Below, piece after piece: positions 9,401 through 17,708 of a stretch of DNA of 64,000 nucleotides; position 1 is the first letter of the stretch; each line of letters starts with the position of its first letter. The notes under the pieces are model-generated. The model saw only the letters and a program-made list of their open reading frames with translations, did not search any database and was not told the DNA's origin. Source of the stretch: Amazonocrinis nigriterrae CENA67 (lineage in GTDB: Bacteria; Cyanobacteriota; Cyanobacteriia; Cyanobacteriales; Nostocaceae); the NCBI RefSeq assembly GCF_016056305.1, contig NZ_JAECZC010000019.1, positions 1 through 64,000 on the forward strand, given 5' to 3'. The translations under genes were made by a program, and so were the position numbers.

Positions 9401-9586
9401 ATGAATAAAAAATGGGCTGTTAAGCGACTGACCGTAAATCTCACATCAAGCGAGGTGGAGAAGCTTGAACAATATTGCTCAAAAACAGGAAGACCTGCAA
9501 CCGATACAATTAGGGAGTTAATCCGGTCTCTTCCAGTTGACACGTCTTCAGCAGTAATTCCGAAACCAGCGGTCGGGGAAACTTAA
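9401..9586 (+). CDS. Ribbon-helix-helix (CopG-like) small protein
   Basis: This 61-residue protein has a predicted RHH fold: a basic strand (KRLTVNL) followed by two helices (SSEVEKLEQYCSKTG and ATDTIRELIRSLP). Such proteins are DNA-binding dimers, often antitoxins or plasmid/operon regulators. An excellent ribosome-binding site, AAGGAGG, precedes the ATG at 9401 and supports expression. It faces a paralogue of identical length on the other strand, and their stop codons overlap (9583-9586). No toxin-like gene is adjacent. Confidence 0.75.
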   Translation: MNKKWAVKRLTVNLTSSEVEKLEQYCSKTGRPATDTIRELIRSLPVDTSSAVIPKPAVGET

Positions 9587-9768
9587 CCACTATGGTGTTT
9601 CTCTAAGCCTGTTGGTAAAGAATCCGGGTAATCAGGTAGTTTGCGAATCAGTTCGTGAATCACATCAGTTTCGGTTTTTCTTGTCTGATTACAGTGTTTT
9701 TCCAGCCTTTCGGCTTCATCTAATTCTAAGTCAAGATGAATTTGCTGAATGGTTAAACTTTTACTCAT
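9583..9768 (-). CDS. Ribbon-helix-helix small protein, convergent paralogue
   Basis: This 61-residue protein aligns without gaps to its convergent neighbour: RLEKHCNQTRKTETDVIHELIRKLP here against KLEQYCSKTGRPATDTIRELIRSLP there. The strand region is IQQIHLDLEL. The same family and fold (RHH, likely DNA-binding dimer) are inferred. The 4-bp tail-to-tail overlap means transcripts of the pair would be complementary at their 3' ends unless terminated. Function unknown. Confidence 0.72.
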   Translation of the reverse strand: MSKSLTIQQIHLDLELDEAERLEKHCNQTRKTETDVIHELIRKLPDYPDSLPTGLEKHHSG

Positions 9769-10457
9769 GTGATACCAACAATGTAGAAATTATACTTGGA
9801 TATTACCAACTTTGTACGGTGTTTTGGACAAAGGCTTGAGATAGAGAGATTCTATCTCAAACTTTTGTTAAGGTTTTCTCAGATGTAGTCATCGCATCCT
9901 ACTCTGAATTTATGGATTATTAAGCTAGATATTTGCAAATTTGCGAATATCTTTACCAGTGAAGATATTGATTTTGAAGAGGAACTTAAGCTTTTTTGTC
10001 TTTTGCTGTTCATTGGTATCAAGTACAAGGATTAGCACAAGCAAATAGCTTGATAATACTCTCAAATAATACAATATATTAATTACTGGGAAAACAAAAC
10101 AGCTGATCTCAATCCAATTGCCGTATATCCAACATAAGTAGACTTTTTGCAAAAGGCACTTTTGCAGTTTTGTAGGGAAAGGACAAAAGTGAAGGGTAAA
10201 AGCAAAATTCCACTTTTTTCACCCTTCCCCCTTGCCCTTTTCTCGACTAATGCCACCAAGTCTCTGGCAATATTAGAGCTAGTGTGACCTTGGTTGCAGT
10301 TGCTAGGGTTGGTAAGCGATCGCAGCAATGCCAAAGTGACAACAGTTAAATTATCCTGATTGAAGTTGATGATTGATGACTGTGAACTGCGTCAGTCCTG
10401 CTTGTCTTTCACCTGAGATTTGCATCAAACAATAAATTAGCCAATAACACAAAACCT
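9769..10457. other. Intergenic region, no gene recognised
   Basis: This is 690 bp of AT-rich DNA between the RHH pair and the glycosyltransferase. Short frames on the minus strand (around 9925-10334) show no family resemblance. A purine/pyrimidine mirror stretch near 10180-10240 (AAGGGTAAAAG ... CTTTTTTCACCCTT) may fold weakly. Confidence 0.4.
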
Positions 10458-11543
10458 TTGACTGCTTCTGCCAAAACTCTGAAACTACTGTTTGTTTCCA
10501 CTCCCGTTGGCCCTTTAGGTAGTGGACTCGGTGGCGGTGTGGAATTGACTTTGTATAACATCGCCCAAGAAATGATTAGGCGAGGTCATCAACTGCAAAT
10601 TGTTGCTCCTTTTGGTTCCACTTGGAATGATATGCCCTTGGTGCAAATTCCTGGCAATTTACAAATCATTGCTCAAAGTCAAGAACGCACAGCCCCAGTT
10701 ACCATGCCAGAAAACTCGCTGCTGGCGAATATGTGGGATTATGCTCGTCAGGTTCAGGCTGACTATGACTTGATTGTGAATTTTGCTTACGATTGGTTAC
10801 CATTCTACCTCACACCTTTTTTCCATCAAGCGATCGCTCACTTAGTGAGTATGGGTTCACTGAGTAACGCCCAAGACCAAATTATCAAGCAACTAGCAAA
10901 GCAGTTTCCTGATACGATTGGCTTCCATACTCAAACCCAAGCTGACACTTTTGCTTTGGAACAGCAGTGTCCGATTCTCAGTAATGGTATTGATGTCTCA
11001 CTGTATGATTTTTGCAGCCAACCAAAACAACAGTTGGCTTGGGTAGGTAGAATTGCCCCAGAAAAAGGTTTAGAGGATGCGGTAGCAGCATCACAAAGCA
11101 CAAACATTCCCCTAAAGATTATGGGTAAAATCCAGGATGAATCATACTGGCAACAAATTCAACAAAATTACCCAAATGCACCTTGGGAATATTTAGGATT
11201 TTTATCAACCCATGAAATGCAACAGGTAATGCGTGAGTGTCAGGCATTACTAATGACACCTCGTTGGGTAGAAGCTTTTGGCAATGTCGCAATTGAAAGC
11301 CTAGCTTGCGGAGTACCGGTGATTTCCTATCGTCGGGGTGGGCCTGCGGAAATTATTCAAGATGGCAAAACAGGCTTTTTGGTAGAACCGGATAGTGTTC
11401 CTGGCTTGATCGATGCGATCGCACGTCTATTTCAAATCGACCGTAAAACCTGTCGCCAGCAAGCCCAAACAGAATTTTCTCTCTTGGCGCTGGGCGATCG
11501 CTTTGAAAACTGGTTCTACAAGATTCTAGATATTCATGGATGA
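10458..11543 (+). CDS. GT4-family glycosyltransferase, BGluT-like
   Basis: This is a 361-residue GT-B glycosyltransferase. The N-terminal Rossmann half has FVSTPVGPLGSGLGGGVELT and RRGHQL; the C-terminal half carries WVGRIAPEKGLEDAV and the E-x7-E donor motif in EAFGNVAIESLACGVPVISY. The opening STPVGPLGSGLGGGVELTL is as I recall from cyanobacterial UDP-glucose:tetrahydrobiopterin glucosyltransferases, so glucosylation of a pterin is a plausible role. That assignment rests on memory of the family, and another GT4 activity cannot be excluded. Translation appears to start at TTG 10458, with no in-frame ATG before the conserved core. No signal peptide, so it is cytoplasmic. It stands alone. Confidence 0.8.
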   Translation: MTASAKTLKLLFVSTPVGPLGSGLGGGVELTLYNIAQEMIRRGHQLQIVAPFGSTWNDMPLVQIPGNLQIIAQSQERTAPVTMPENSLLANMWDYARQVQADYDLIVNFAYDWLPFYLTPFFHQAIAHLVSMGSLSNAQDQIIKQLAKQFPDTIGFHTQTQADTFALEQQCPILSNGIDVSLYDFCSQPKQQLAWVGRIAPEKGLEDAVAASQSTNIPLKIMGKIQDESYWQQIQQNYPNAPWEYLGFLSTHEMQQVMRECQALLMTPRWVEAFGNVAIESLACGVPVISYRRGGPAEIIQDGKTGFLVEPDSVPGLIDAIARLFQIDRKTCRQQAQTEFSLLALGDRFENWFYKILDIHG

Positions 11544-11589
11544 GTAATTGATAACTGGTAATAACTAGTGGTAAAAAATAATTACTAAC

Positions 11590-11751
11590 ATCATGTCCGT
11601 TTAAATACTGCTGATATTTGTGGAGGTCGGTAATTGGTAATTGGGAATTGGTAATTGGATTTTACTATTAGTCATCACATCTTACCCATTACCCATTACC
11701 CATTACCAGGCAAACCGACTATATCGTAAGTAATTAGCCGAACTTGATATA
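11590..11751 (-). repeat. MITE-like element B with a heptamer-repeat core (copy 1)
   Basis: This is the reverse complement of the sequences at 34034-34202 and 41382-41558. Shared arms are ATATCAAGTTCGGCTAATTA and CATGTCCGTTTAAA, with a core of TACCCAT-like and CCAATTC-like heptamers that varies between copies. The outer ends (ATATCAAGTTCGG and ATATCATGTCCG, read inwards) form imperfect terminal inverted repeats. Confidence 0.75.
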
Positions 11752-11771
11752 AATCCTGACTTGTTTAATTC

Positions 11772-12668
11772 ATGCAATCCAAAATCTTACCCCCGCCTCT
11801 GCAACCTGGTGACTTGCTGCGAGTCATTGCCCCTAGTGGTGCTTTGCGAGAATTTGAGGCGTTGGGACAGAGTGTGAGAATTTGGCGATCGCGTGGTTAT
11901 CAAGTAGAAATCTTCCCTAAGATAGATGACAAATGGGGATATTTAGCAGGTAAAGATGAAAACCGCACTCAGCAACTAGCAGCAGCATGGCAAGACCCAG
12001 ATTGTCGTGGTATCCTTTGCGTTAGAGGCGGTTTCGGCAGCACCCGCATTTTGGAAAATTGGAATTGGCAGACAAACTCAACATCTCCAAAATGGCTAAT
12101 TGGTTTTTCAGACATCACTGCTTTGTTATGGAGTCTTTACACCGCGGGGATTTCCAGCGTTCATGCTCCCGTGTTGACTACCTTGGTAGATGAGCCAGAT
12201 TGGTCAACGCAACGATTATTCGATTTGGTGGAAGGTCGCCCTTTAACTCCTCTCAAAGGTTGCGGTTGGGGCGGTGGGATTGCTCGTGGCATGTTATTAC
12301 CAGGTAATCTCACGGTAGCCACCCATCTTTTAGCTACACCCATACTACCGAATTTAGATGGTGTAATTCTGGCTTTGGAGGATGTCACAGAAGCACCATA
12401 CCGTATTGACAGAATGCTAACGCAGTGGCGTTTAAGTGGCGCTTTGCAAAAACTGCGAGGTATTGCTTTAGGAAGCTTTTATCGATGCGAAGCGCCACAG
12501 AACATTCCCAGTTTTACTGTAGGGGAAGTTTTGCGCGATCGCTTGGGTGATTTGGGTATTCCTATCGTCTCTGATTTGCCCTTTGGTCATGATATCCCCA
12601 ATGCCGCCTTACCAGTGGGTGTCCAGGTGACATTAGATGCAGATCAGGGAATATTGGATTTCAGCTAA
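11772..12668 (+). CDS. ldcA: LD-carboxypeptidase (peptidase S66)
   Basis: This is a 298-residue S66 serine peptidase, the muramoyltetrapeptide LD-carboxypeptidase family, which trims D-alanine from cytoplasmic murein tetrapeptides during peptidoglycan recycling. The oxyanion/nucleophile region is intact: GILCVRGGFGSTRIL, then IGFSDITALLW with the nucleophile Ser113. The Glu of the triad lies in LALEDVTEAPYRIDRML, and the catalytic His is in LPFGHDIPNAALPVG near the C-terminus. No signal peptide, which agrees with a cytoplasmic enzyme. It starts at ATG 11772. MITE B lies just upstream. Confidence 0.9.
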   Translation: MQSKILPPPLQPGDLLRVIAPSGALREFEALGQSVRIWRSRGYQVEIFPKIDDKWGYLAGKDENRTQQLAAAWQDPDCRGILCVRGGFGSTRILENWNWQTNSTSPKWLIGFSDITALLWSLYTAGISSVHAPVLTTLVDEPDWSTQRLFDLVEGRPLTPLKGCGWGGGIARGMLLPGNLTVATHLLATPILPNLDGVILALEDVTEAPYRIDRMLTQWRLSGALQKLRGIALGSFYRCEAPQNIPSFTVGEVLRDRLGDLGIPIVSDLPFGHDIPNAALPVGVQVTLDADQGILDFS

Positions 12669-12800
12669 TAGTAGCTTAGGAAACAGAGGAGCAAAAGGGG
12701 AAGAATTGGTTAAAAGAAATCGTCAACAGGAGTACGAAGGTATTGCTGTTAATGAATAAATGGTATATCTATAAAGAACGAAAGACTGGCAGGATAGGAC

Positions 12801-13430
12801 GTGAAGCAGATTGTTTTTTGCGACTTTGACGGCACTATCACAGTTGAGGAAACATTTGTTGCGGTTTTCAAAAAATTTTCACCTGAACTTTCTGCCCAAT
12901 TACTGCCTGAAATGTATGCACGACGGGTGACACTGCAAGAAGGAGTCAGGAAAATCTTGGAATCAATTCCATCTTCAAGCTATGGCGAAATTTTGGAATT
13001 TACTCAACCCCAAGCAATGCGCCCAGGATTTTTAGAACTGTTAGATTTTCTGGAGTTTCACAAAGTTCCTTTAGTCGTAGTTTCTGGAGGACTACGGGGA
13101 ATGGTGGAAGTTGTCCTAGATAGTTTAGTTGAGCGGGTTCATGGCATCTATGCTATTGATGTGGATACCAGTGGTTCTTATCTAAAAGTACACTCTGATT
13201 ATGAGGGTGGTACAGAAATGGTGGCGAAAGTGCAGGTGATGGCACAGTATCCAGCTGAGCAAAAAATTGCGATCGGCGATTCCCTCACTGACCTCAATAT
13301 GGCCCTTGAAGCTTCTGTAGTGTTTGCTCGTTCAAGCCTAGCTAAATATTTAAATGAATACCAAAAACCCTACATTCCCTGGAATGATTTCTTGGAAGTG
13401 CGTAACCATCTAGCTCAGTTATGGCAGTAA
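12801..13430 (+). CDS. mtnX: 2-hydroxy-3-keto-5-methylthiopentenyl-1-phosphate phosphatase (MtnX-like)
   Basis: This 209-residue HAD-superfamily phosphatase has the motif I DFDGT (nucleophile Asp8, acid Asp10), motif II VVSGG and motif IV IGDSLTDLNMA. The family assignment to MtnX comes from overall length, the FCDFDGTIT start and the adjacent mtnB gene. MtnX dephosphorylates an enol intermediate of the methionine salvage pathway to the acireductone. Translation starts at GTG 12801 after AGGATAGGA. mtnB follows about 95 bp downstream, so they are likely an operon. The next pathway enzyme, acireductone dioxygenase (mtnD), is not in this stretch. Confidence 0.87.
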   Translation: MKQIVFCDFDGTITVEETFVAVFKKFSPELSAQLLPEMYARRVTLQEGVRKILESIPSSSYGEILEFTQPQAMRPGFLELLDFLEFHKVPLVVVSGGLRGMVEVVLDSLVERVHGIYAIDVDTSGSYLKVHSDYEGGTEMVAKVQVMAQYPAEQKIAIGDSLTDLNMALEASVVFARSSLAKYLNEYQKPYIPWNDFLEVRNHLAQLWQ

Positions 13431-13525
13431 TTATAAACTAATGCACATTTAACTTGCATATTGTTTATTTTCGAGAAAAAGCGTCAATCCTTCTCTCCTG
13501 CACCCCTGCACCCCTGCTTGATGCC

Positions 13526-14167
13526 ATGACCAGCCACACTCCAAGCGATCGCCGTCTTGAACTCATCGCAACTGCTCGTCATTTTTACCAACAAGGTTGG
13601 ATGGTGGGAACTGCGGGCAATCTTTCAGCACGTTTACCTGATGGTAGTTTCTGGATTACAGCTAGTGGTCGGTCTAAAGGAGAATTGTTACTCAGTGACT
13701 TTGTTCGCATTTATCCAGATGGAAAAGAGGAGTCGTCAGCAGATTTAAAACCATCGGCTGAAACTGCTATTCACCAAGTACTTTATACCCTCTTTCCCCA
13801 AGCACAAGCTTGTTACCACGTCCATTCAATTGAGGCAAATTTGGTTTCTCGCTTTGTTGTGGGAGATTCTTTACCCTTACCGCCCTTGGAGATGCTCAAA
13901 GGTTTGGGAATTTGGCAAGAGAATCCTTGTTGCGTGCTTCCCATCTTTGCCAATCATTTACAAGTCTCCCGCATTGCAACTGAGATTCAAGAACGTTTTA
14001 CAATTAACTTGCCCCAAGTGCCAGCTTTACTCATCCGTGACCACGGCGTTACAGTTTGGGCATCCTCTTGCGAAACAGCTCGTAACTACATCGAGTTGGT
14101 AGAATACATCTTCCGCTATATGGTAGCTGCCCGTGGCATCTGGGGGGATGAGGGGAATAACAACTGA
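13526..14167 (+). CDS. mtnB: Methylthioribulose-1-phosphate dehydratase
   Basis: This 213-residue class II aldolase/adducin-fold enzyme dehydrates methylthioribulose-1-phosphate in methionine salvage. Zn-binding histidines are visible in YHVHSIEANL and in LIRDHGVTVWA; GTAGNLSARLPDG is the phosphate-binding loop. The frame opens earlier, at TTG 13454, but the upstream 24 codons run through CACCCCTG repeats, and homology begins at the ATG at 13526 (MTSHTPSDRRLELI), which is preferred. It lies downstream of mtnX on the same strand. Confidence 0.9.
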   Translation: MTSHTPSDRRLELIATARHFYQQGWMVGTAGNLSARLPDGSFWITASGRSKGELLLSDFVRIYPDGKEESSADLKPSAETAIHQVLYTLFPQAQACYHVHSIEANLVSRFVVGDSLPLPPLEMLKGLGIWQENPCCVLPIFANHLQVSRIATEIQERFTINLPQVPALLIRDHGVTVWASSCETARNYIELVEYIFRYMVAARGIWGDEGNNN

Positions 14168-14191
14168 CAACTGACCACTGACAACTGACAA

Positions 14192-14491
14192 ATGACAAAC
14201 CAAACCATTCGTGTAGTAGCCCGTGTAATTGCTTTACCTGAAAAAGTAGAAGAACTTAAAGCTGTACTGTTGGAACTCATTGAGCCAACCCTACAGGAAG
14301 CAGGTGCAATTAAGTATGAACTTTTGCAAAACCAGTCTGACCCCACAGATTTTACTTTTGTGGAAGAATGGAGTTCTAATGAAGCCCTTAATGCTCATCT
14401 TCAATCACCTCATCTCCAAGCCGGAGCTGCTAAACTCGAAGGTTTAGTGGCTGCTGCACCGGACATCGGCCGCTATCATCTTGTGCTGTAG
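14192..14491 (+). CDS. Putative quinol monooxygenase (antibiotic biosynthesis monooxygenase family)
   Basis: This 99-residue protein has the dimeric alpha/beta-barrel ABM fold: RVVARVIALPEKVEELKAVLLELI, then TFVEEWSSNEALNAHLQSPHL and a short C-terminal strand. YgiN-type members oxidise quinols without a cofactor; many others are uncharacterised. It follows mtnB by 24 bp across a CAACTGA-type repeat and may be in the same transcript. No catalytic residue is diagnostic in this family, so the substrate is unknown. Confidence 0.8.
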   Translation: MTNQTIRVVARVIALPEKVEELKAVLLELIEPTLQEAGAIKYELLQNQSDPTDFTFVEEWSSNEALNAHLQSPHLQAGAAKLEGLVAAAPDIGRYHLVL

Positions 14492-14645
14492 TGCAAAATT
14501 TACAGGCGTTGGCAAACTGAAGTACTTACCTTGTGTTGGGGAGCAGTAAAATCTCCAGATTGAAGCGATCGCTCCAGAATTGATGTAGCAATCTGAAGTA
14601 TCTTAATCCTCAGAGATTAATCGAAATTCAACAGATGCAACATCC

Positions 14646-15425
14646 ATGTGCCAATTATTGGGAATGAATTGCAATGTTCCAACAGATATTTGCTTTTCTT
14701 TTGAAGGCTTTTCTGCACGAGGAGGAAAAACTGATCATCATAGTGATGGTTGGGGCATTGCTTTCTTTGAAGGAAAGGGATGTCGCCTATTTTTAGATGA
14801 AAAACCCTCTATTACTTCTCCCATCGCAGAGTTGGTGCGATGCTATCCCATCCACTCTACTCATGTGATTGCTCATATCCGCAAAGCTACTCAAGGCGAA
14901 GTCGCCCTACACAACTGCCATCCTTTCCGCAGAGAACTATGGGGAAGGTATTGGGTATTTGCCCACAACGGTAATTTACCAGATTTTGTTCCTGAAAATA
15001 TGGGTTTCTATCAAGCTGTGGGTGACACCGATAGTGAAAAAGCATTCTGTATGATCCTAGAAACTCTGCGAGAACACTTTCCTGACGGTAAGCCTCCCCT
15101 AGAAAAACTGTATTCTGTCCTGCGTAAAGTTACTGATAAATTAGCAGCAAAAGGAATTTTTAACTACTTACTTTCCGATGGAGAAGACTTTTTTGCCTAT
15201 TGCTCAACCAAACTCAGCTACATTGTACGTCAAGCACCCTTTGCTGCTGCCCATTTGATCGACCAAGACATGACTGTAGATTTTCGAGAAGTGACTACTG
15301 AACGCGATCGCGTCGCTGTGATTGCCACTACGCCTCTGACTGACAACGAAGTTTGGACGCAGATTGAACCAGGAGAACTACTAGTGTTTCAAGATGGTTT
15401 GCCTCTGAAATATGCATCTAGTTAA
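14646..15425 (+). CDS. Class II glutamine amidotransferase (YafJ-like)
   Basis: This is a 259-residue N-terminal-nucleophile amidotransferase domain with Cys2 directly after the initiator Met (MCQLLGMNCN), as the mechanism requires. Further landmarks are HHSDGWGIAFFEG, THVIAHIRKATQG, VFAHNGNLP and GDTDSEKAF, all typical of the YafJ/DUG3-like group. It would release ammonia from glutamine or cleave a gamma-glutamyl bond, but no synthase domain is attached and the acceptor is unknown. The length is normal for the stand-alone group. The gene ends shortly before a bidirectional terminator. Confidence 0.88.
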   Translation: MCQLLGMNCNVPTDICFSFEGFSARGGKTDHHSDGWGIAFFEGKGCRLFLDEKPSITSPIAELVRCYPIHSTHVIAHIRKATQGEVALHNCHPFRRELWGRYWVFAHNGNLPDFVPENMGFYQAVGDTDSEKAFCMILETLREHFPDGKPPLEKLYSVLRKVTDKLAAKGIFNYLLSDGEDFFAYCSTKLSYIVRQAPFAAAHLIDQDMTVDFREVTTERDRVAVIATTPLTDNEVWTQIEPGELLVFQDGLPLKYASS

Positions 15426-15433
15426 GAAATAGT

Positions 15434-15466
15434 GTAGGTTGGCTAAAATTTTTTCATCCAACCTAC
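15434..15466. terminator. Bidirectional terminator-like hairpin between convergent genes
   Basis: GTAGGTTGG (15434-15442) pairs with CCAACCTAC (15458-15466), with T-rich sequence in the loop and downstream. A near-identical hairpin with the same TTTTTTCAT loop and TCTCTTCA flank occurs at 50750-50781, also between convergent genes. Confidence 0.75.
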
Positions 15467-15517
15467 CCTTTCTTCTCTTCAGCTAAAATCTCATAATGTT
15501 TTGAATTCAATTAAAGT

Positions 15518-15784
15518 TTACAGATTCTTGTGATAACCATCACAAAATGGAGCATTATTAGTGTATTTGCACTGACAAATAGCAACAGATTTCTTCTCAG
15601 TAATCTCGAATTTAACTGGTTTAAATTCAGTCCCTTTGTGAGCGCCATTGCAGAAGGGTTGATTGCTAGAGTACCCGCAGCTACACCATAGATATGTGCC
15701 AGGTTCCAGTTCCATTACTATTGGTTTTTTATCAATGATCACACGTTCTTTTGCTTGCTCATTGACCAAATTTGTTTCGCTCAT
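15518..15784 (-). CDS. CDGSH iron-sulfur domain protein with two CDGSH motifs
   Basis: This 88-residue protein carries two CDGSH-type [2Fe-2S] sites: CSCGYSSNQPFCNGAH and CQCKYTNNAPFCDGYH. Each has the 3-Cys, 1-His ligand set of the mitoNEET family. The tandem arrangement resembles the CISD3/Miner2 type, which is soluble; no membrane helix is present here either. Roles in electron transfer or Fe-S handling are likely but unproven in bacteria. It starts at ATG 15784. Confidence 0.92.
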   Translation of the reverse strand: MSETNLVNEQAKERVIIDKKPIVMELEPGTYLWCSCGYSSNQPFCNGAHKGTEFKPVKFEITEKKSVAICQCKYTNNAPFCDGYHKNL

Positions 15785-16483
15785 TCTATTTTCCTTGTTA
15801 ATATCTTATTGATGAGAAAGTTTTTTCGTGTGTGGAATAATATCGTCAATATGAGTAGCGTTAAAGCCACAAATAGACATCTGCTAATCATTTTTTTGCT
15901 TACATCAATAATTGTTTACTTTTTTTTAATTTTGGAGTAGAGAAGATCGATAAATTAAGGATAATTTTAAGAATATAGATTACCCGGATTTCTCACAAAG
16001 AGATAAAAAAGGGGGTCAAAAACTGCGAAAATGTATATTTAGCAAGCATTTCAGTAGTTGTAAAGCATAACCTCTATAACAACGCCCTATATACCAAAAC
16101 AGTTCAGATTTGAACAGCCAAAGTCAGTCCCAGTGGTAGTTACTTTTAAGGGTGGACGGGTAACATCGGATGCAGGTTTAAGCTTGATTGCTGAAATAGA
16201 TAGAAAACTGCAAATCACCTCACAGTACCGAAAGTCACATCGAATAAATTGATTTTTTATTGTTTGTGAGAAATAGGGGTTTTAACTGGTCGCGCCCAGA
16301 ATTCTGCAATTTCAGCAAGCGCAAGTTAAAAACGGCATTTGCTTTTCCAGCAAAATAACCATCAATAATTCTCGTTTTACCCCTCTCTAACCCTACCCCC
16401 TGAAATCCCTCCTTAGTAAGCTATGCATAACCTACATCTTTCTTTACAATCTTGAAACCCTGGCTTTAGCTTCAAACAAATGT
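15785..16483. other. Intergenic region with a possible 42-residue membrane peptide
   Basis: This is 700 bp between divergent genes. A frame at 15812-15940 would encode a 42-residue peptide with one hydrophobic helix (LLIIFLLTSIIVYFFLIL), but it has no ribosome-binding site and no known family. The rest is AT-rich with nothing recognised. Confidence 0.35.
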
Positions 16484-16975
16484 ATGAACAAAATCTTACT
16501 AGGACGTAAATTGATTATTGTTGCGGCTATTCTCACGATCATTGTGCCGATTGGTGTGGATGGTTTTCTACTTGCCAAGGCACACATGGCAAATCCACTT
16601 TGGTTACCACATGCGAAATTACACTGTGCCATGTCCTTCTTTGCAGCAATCAGTCTTGGGGTGAGTTCTCTTGCTGTACTCATGACCCGTCCAGTGATTG
16701 ACCGCACGAATGCAGCGATCGCTACCTTTCTTTCAACTACTTTCTGGCTAGGTCTAGTTTTTGCAGGTATTTTGCCAGGTACATCTTACGGCTTTCTCAA
16801 TGATCCCAACCTCACCAATCTGAAGCCACCGATTGTATTCGGGATACCTATTGAACTCAACTTAGCTACGGCAATCCTCAGTATTATTGTTGGTTGGTTC
16901 GGTTTTACACTAATTTTTCAAGGAGTTGAACAACATAAAAAAACCAGACTACGCTCAGGGGTTGCCAAAAAATAA
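16484..16975 (+). CDS. Four-helix integral membrane protein of unknown function
   Basis: This 163-residue protein has four clear hydrophobic segments: near residues 8-30, 48-66, 77-97 and 125-148. The C-terminal tail is basic (HKKTRLRSGVAKK), suggesting it lies in the cytoplasm. The second segment is preceded by PHAKLHCAMSFF, whose histidines might bind a metal or haem, though this is speculation. I do not recognise the family with confidence. No neighbour suggests a function. Confidence 0.65.
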   Translation: MNKILLGRKLIIVAAILTIIVPIGVDGFLLAKAHMANPLWLPHAKLHCAMSFFAAISLGVSSLAVLMTRPVIDRTNAAIATFLSTTFWLGLVFAGILPGTSYGFLNDPNLTNLKPPIVFGIPIELNLATAILSIIVGWFGFTLIFQGVEQHKKTRLRSGVAKK

Positions 16976-17151
16976 ACCATCCAACTTTTGAGCAAGAGTT
17001 GGAAAAGCTGCTGTCGCCAGCCAGAGCGCTAGCCAGAGCGATCGCATCTCAATTACTCTTGATCACAAGCAACGAACTTTTGGCCTATCACAGTAATCAC
17101 GTCAGTAGGAGAGGCAAAAAGCGAGGACACTGCGCCCTTGGTGGTTCCCAC

Positions 17152-17192
17152 GGCAGTGCGGTCTTGGGGGTCTCCTCCAAGACCGCACTGCC
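17152..17192. repeat. 16-bp perfect inverted repeat
   Basis: GGCAGTGCGGTCTTGG (17152-17167) and CCAAGACCGCACTGCC (17177-17192) are exact reverse complements around a 9-nt loop. An outer, imperfect pairing of GGACACTGCG with CGCAAGTGTCC extends it. A relative sits at about 38366-38412. Confidence 0.9.
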
Positions 17193-17273
17193 TCCCCGTT
17201 GTCGCAAGTGTCCGGGCGTGGATGTTCCTCCCGCTTTATTGCCTGTGTTATGCCGTAGGAATCACGCACCACC

Positions 17274-17327
17274 CCAGATACAAGGGTACGTTAAGAGGCT
17301 TTGTCCATAACGCACCCTTGTATCTGG
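17274..17327. repeat. 20-bp inverted repeat with one mismatch
   Basis: CCAGATACAAGGGTACGTTA (17274-17293) pairs with TAACGCACCCTTGTATCTGG (17308-17327), with a 14-nt loop. It looks like a mobile palindromic unit rather than a terminator, as no T-tract follows. Confidence 0.85.
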
Positions 17328-17708
17328 GAAGAATTGGTTAGGGCTAGGTTCGGTCGAACAAATGTTAAATTTGTTCCTAACATCAGGATCTTCTCTGGTC
17401 AAAAGTTTTTTGAAAGTCAAAGCTGTACTCAAATCTCAATTTAAGATCAAAAATGCTTCCAGATGTTGAAATAGTCTTGCCTCTAGCAAACATAGACAAA
17501 GCCCATAATTTAGGTCAAAAAGAGCAAATACGCGTTAAAATTGTGCTGCAAGTCGTCGATTAATGCTGATTTCATCTTTTTGCTTTCACTTTAATCAAAA
17601 AATTAGGTTAAATATACTCATTCGGTTGCGGTATATTTTGCCTCTACAAAACCAGTACTTGCTGACATTCAAAATACGAAAAAAATTGGTATTTCAGCCT
17701 TGAATCTC

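Larger units (their letters stand above)
16976..17708. other. Intergenic region with two long perfect or near-perfect palindromes
   Basis: This 730-bp region is upstream of the porin. It carries strong hairpins at 17152-17192 and 17274-17327 (listed separately). A frame across them (16999-17310) is an artefact of the repeats. The last 300 bp are AT-rich and probably hold the porin promoter. Confidence 0.5.

Noticed and set aside
16999-17310. 103-codon frame on the plus strand
   Set aside because: It lies across two long palindromes, has no family resemblance and no ribosome-binding site; it is an artefact of the repeats.
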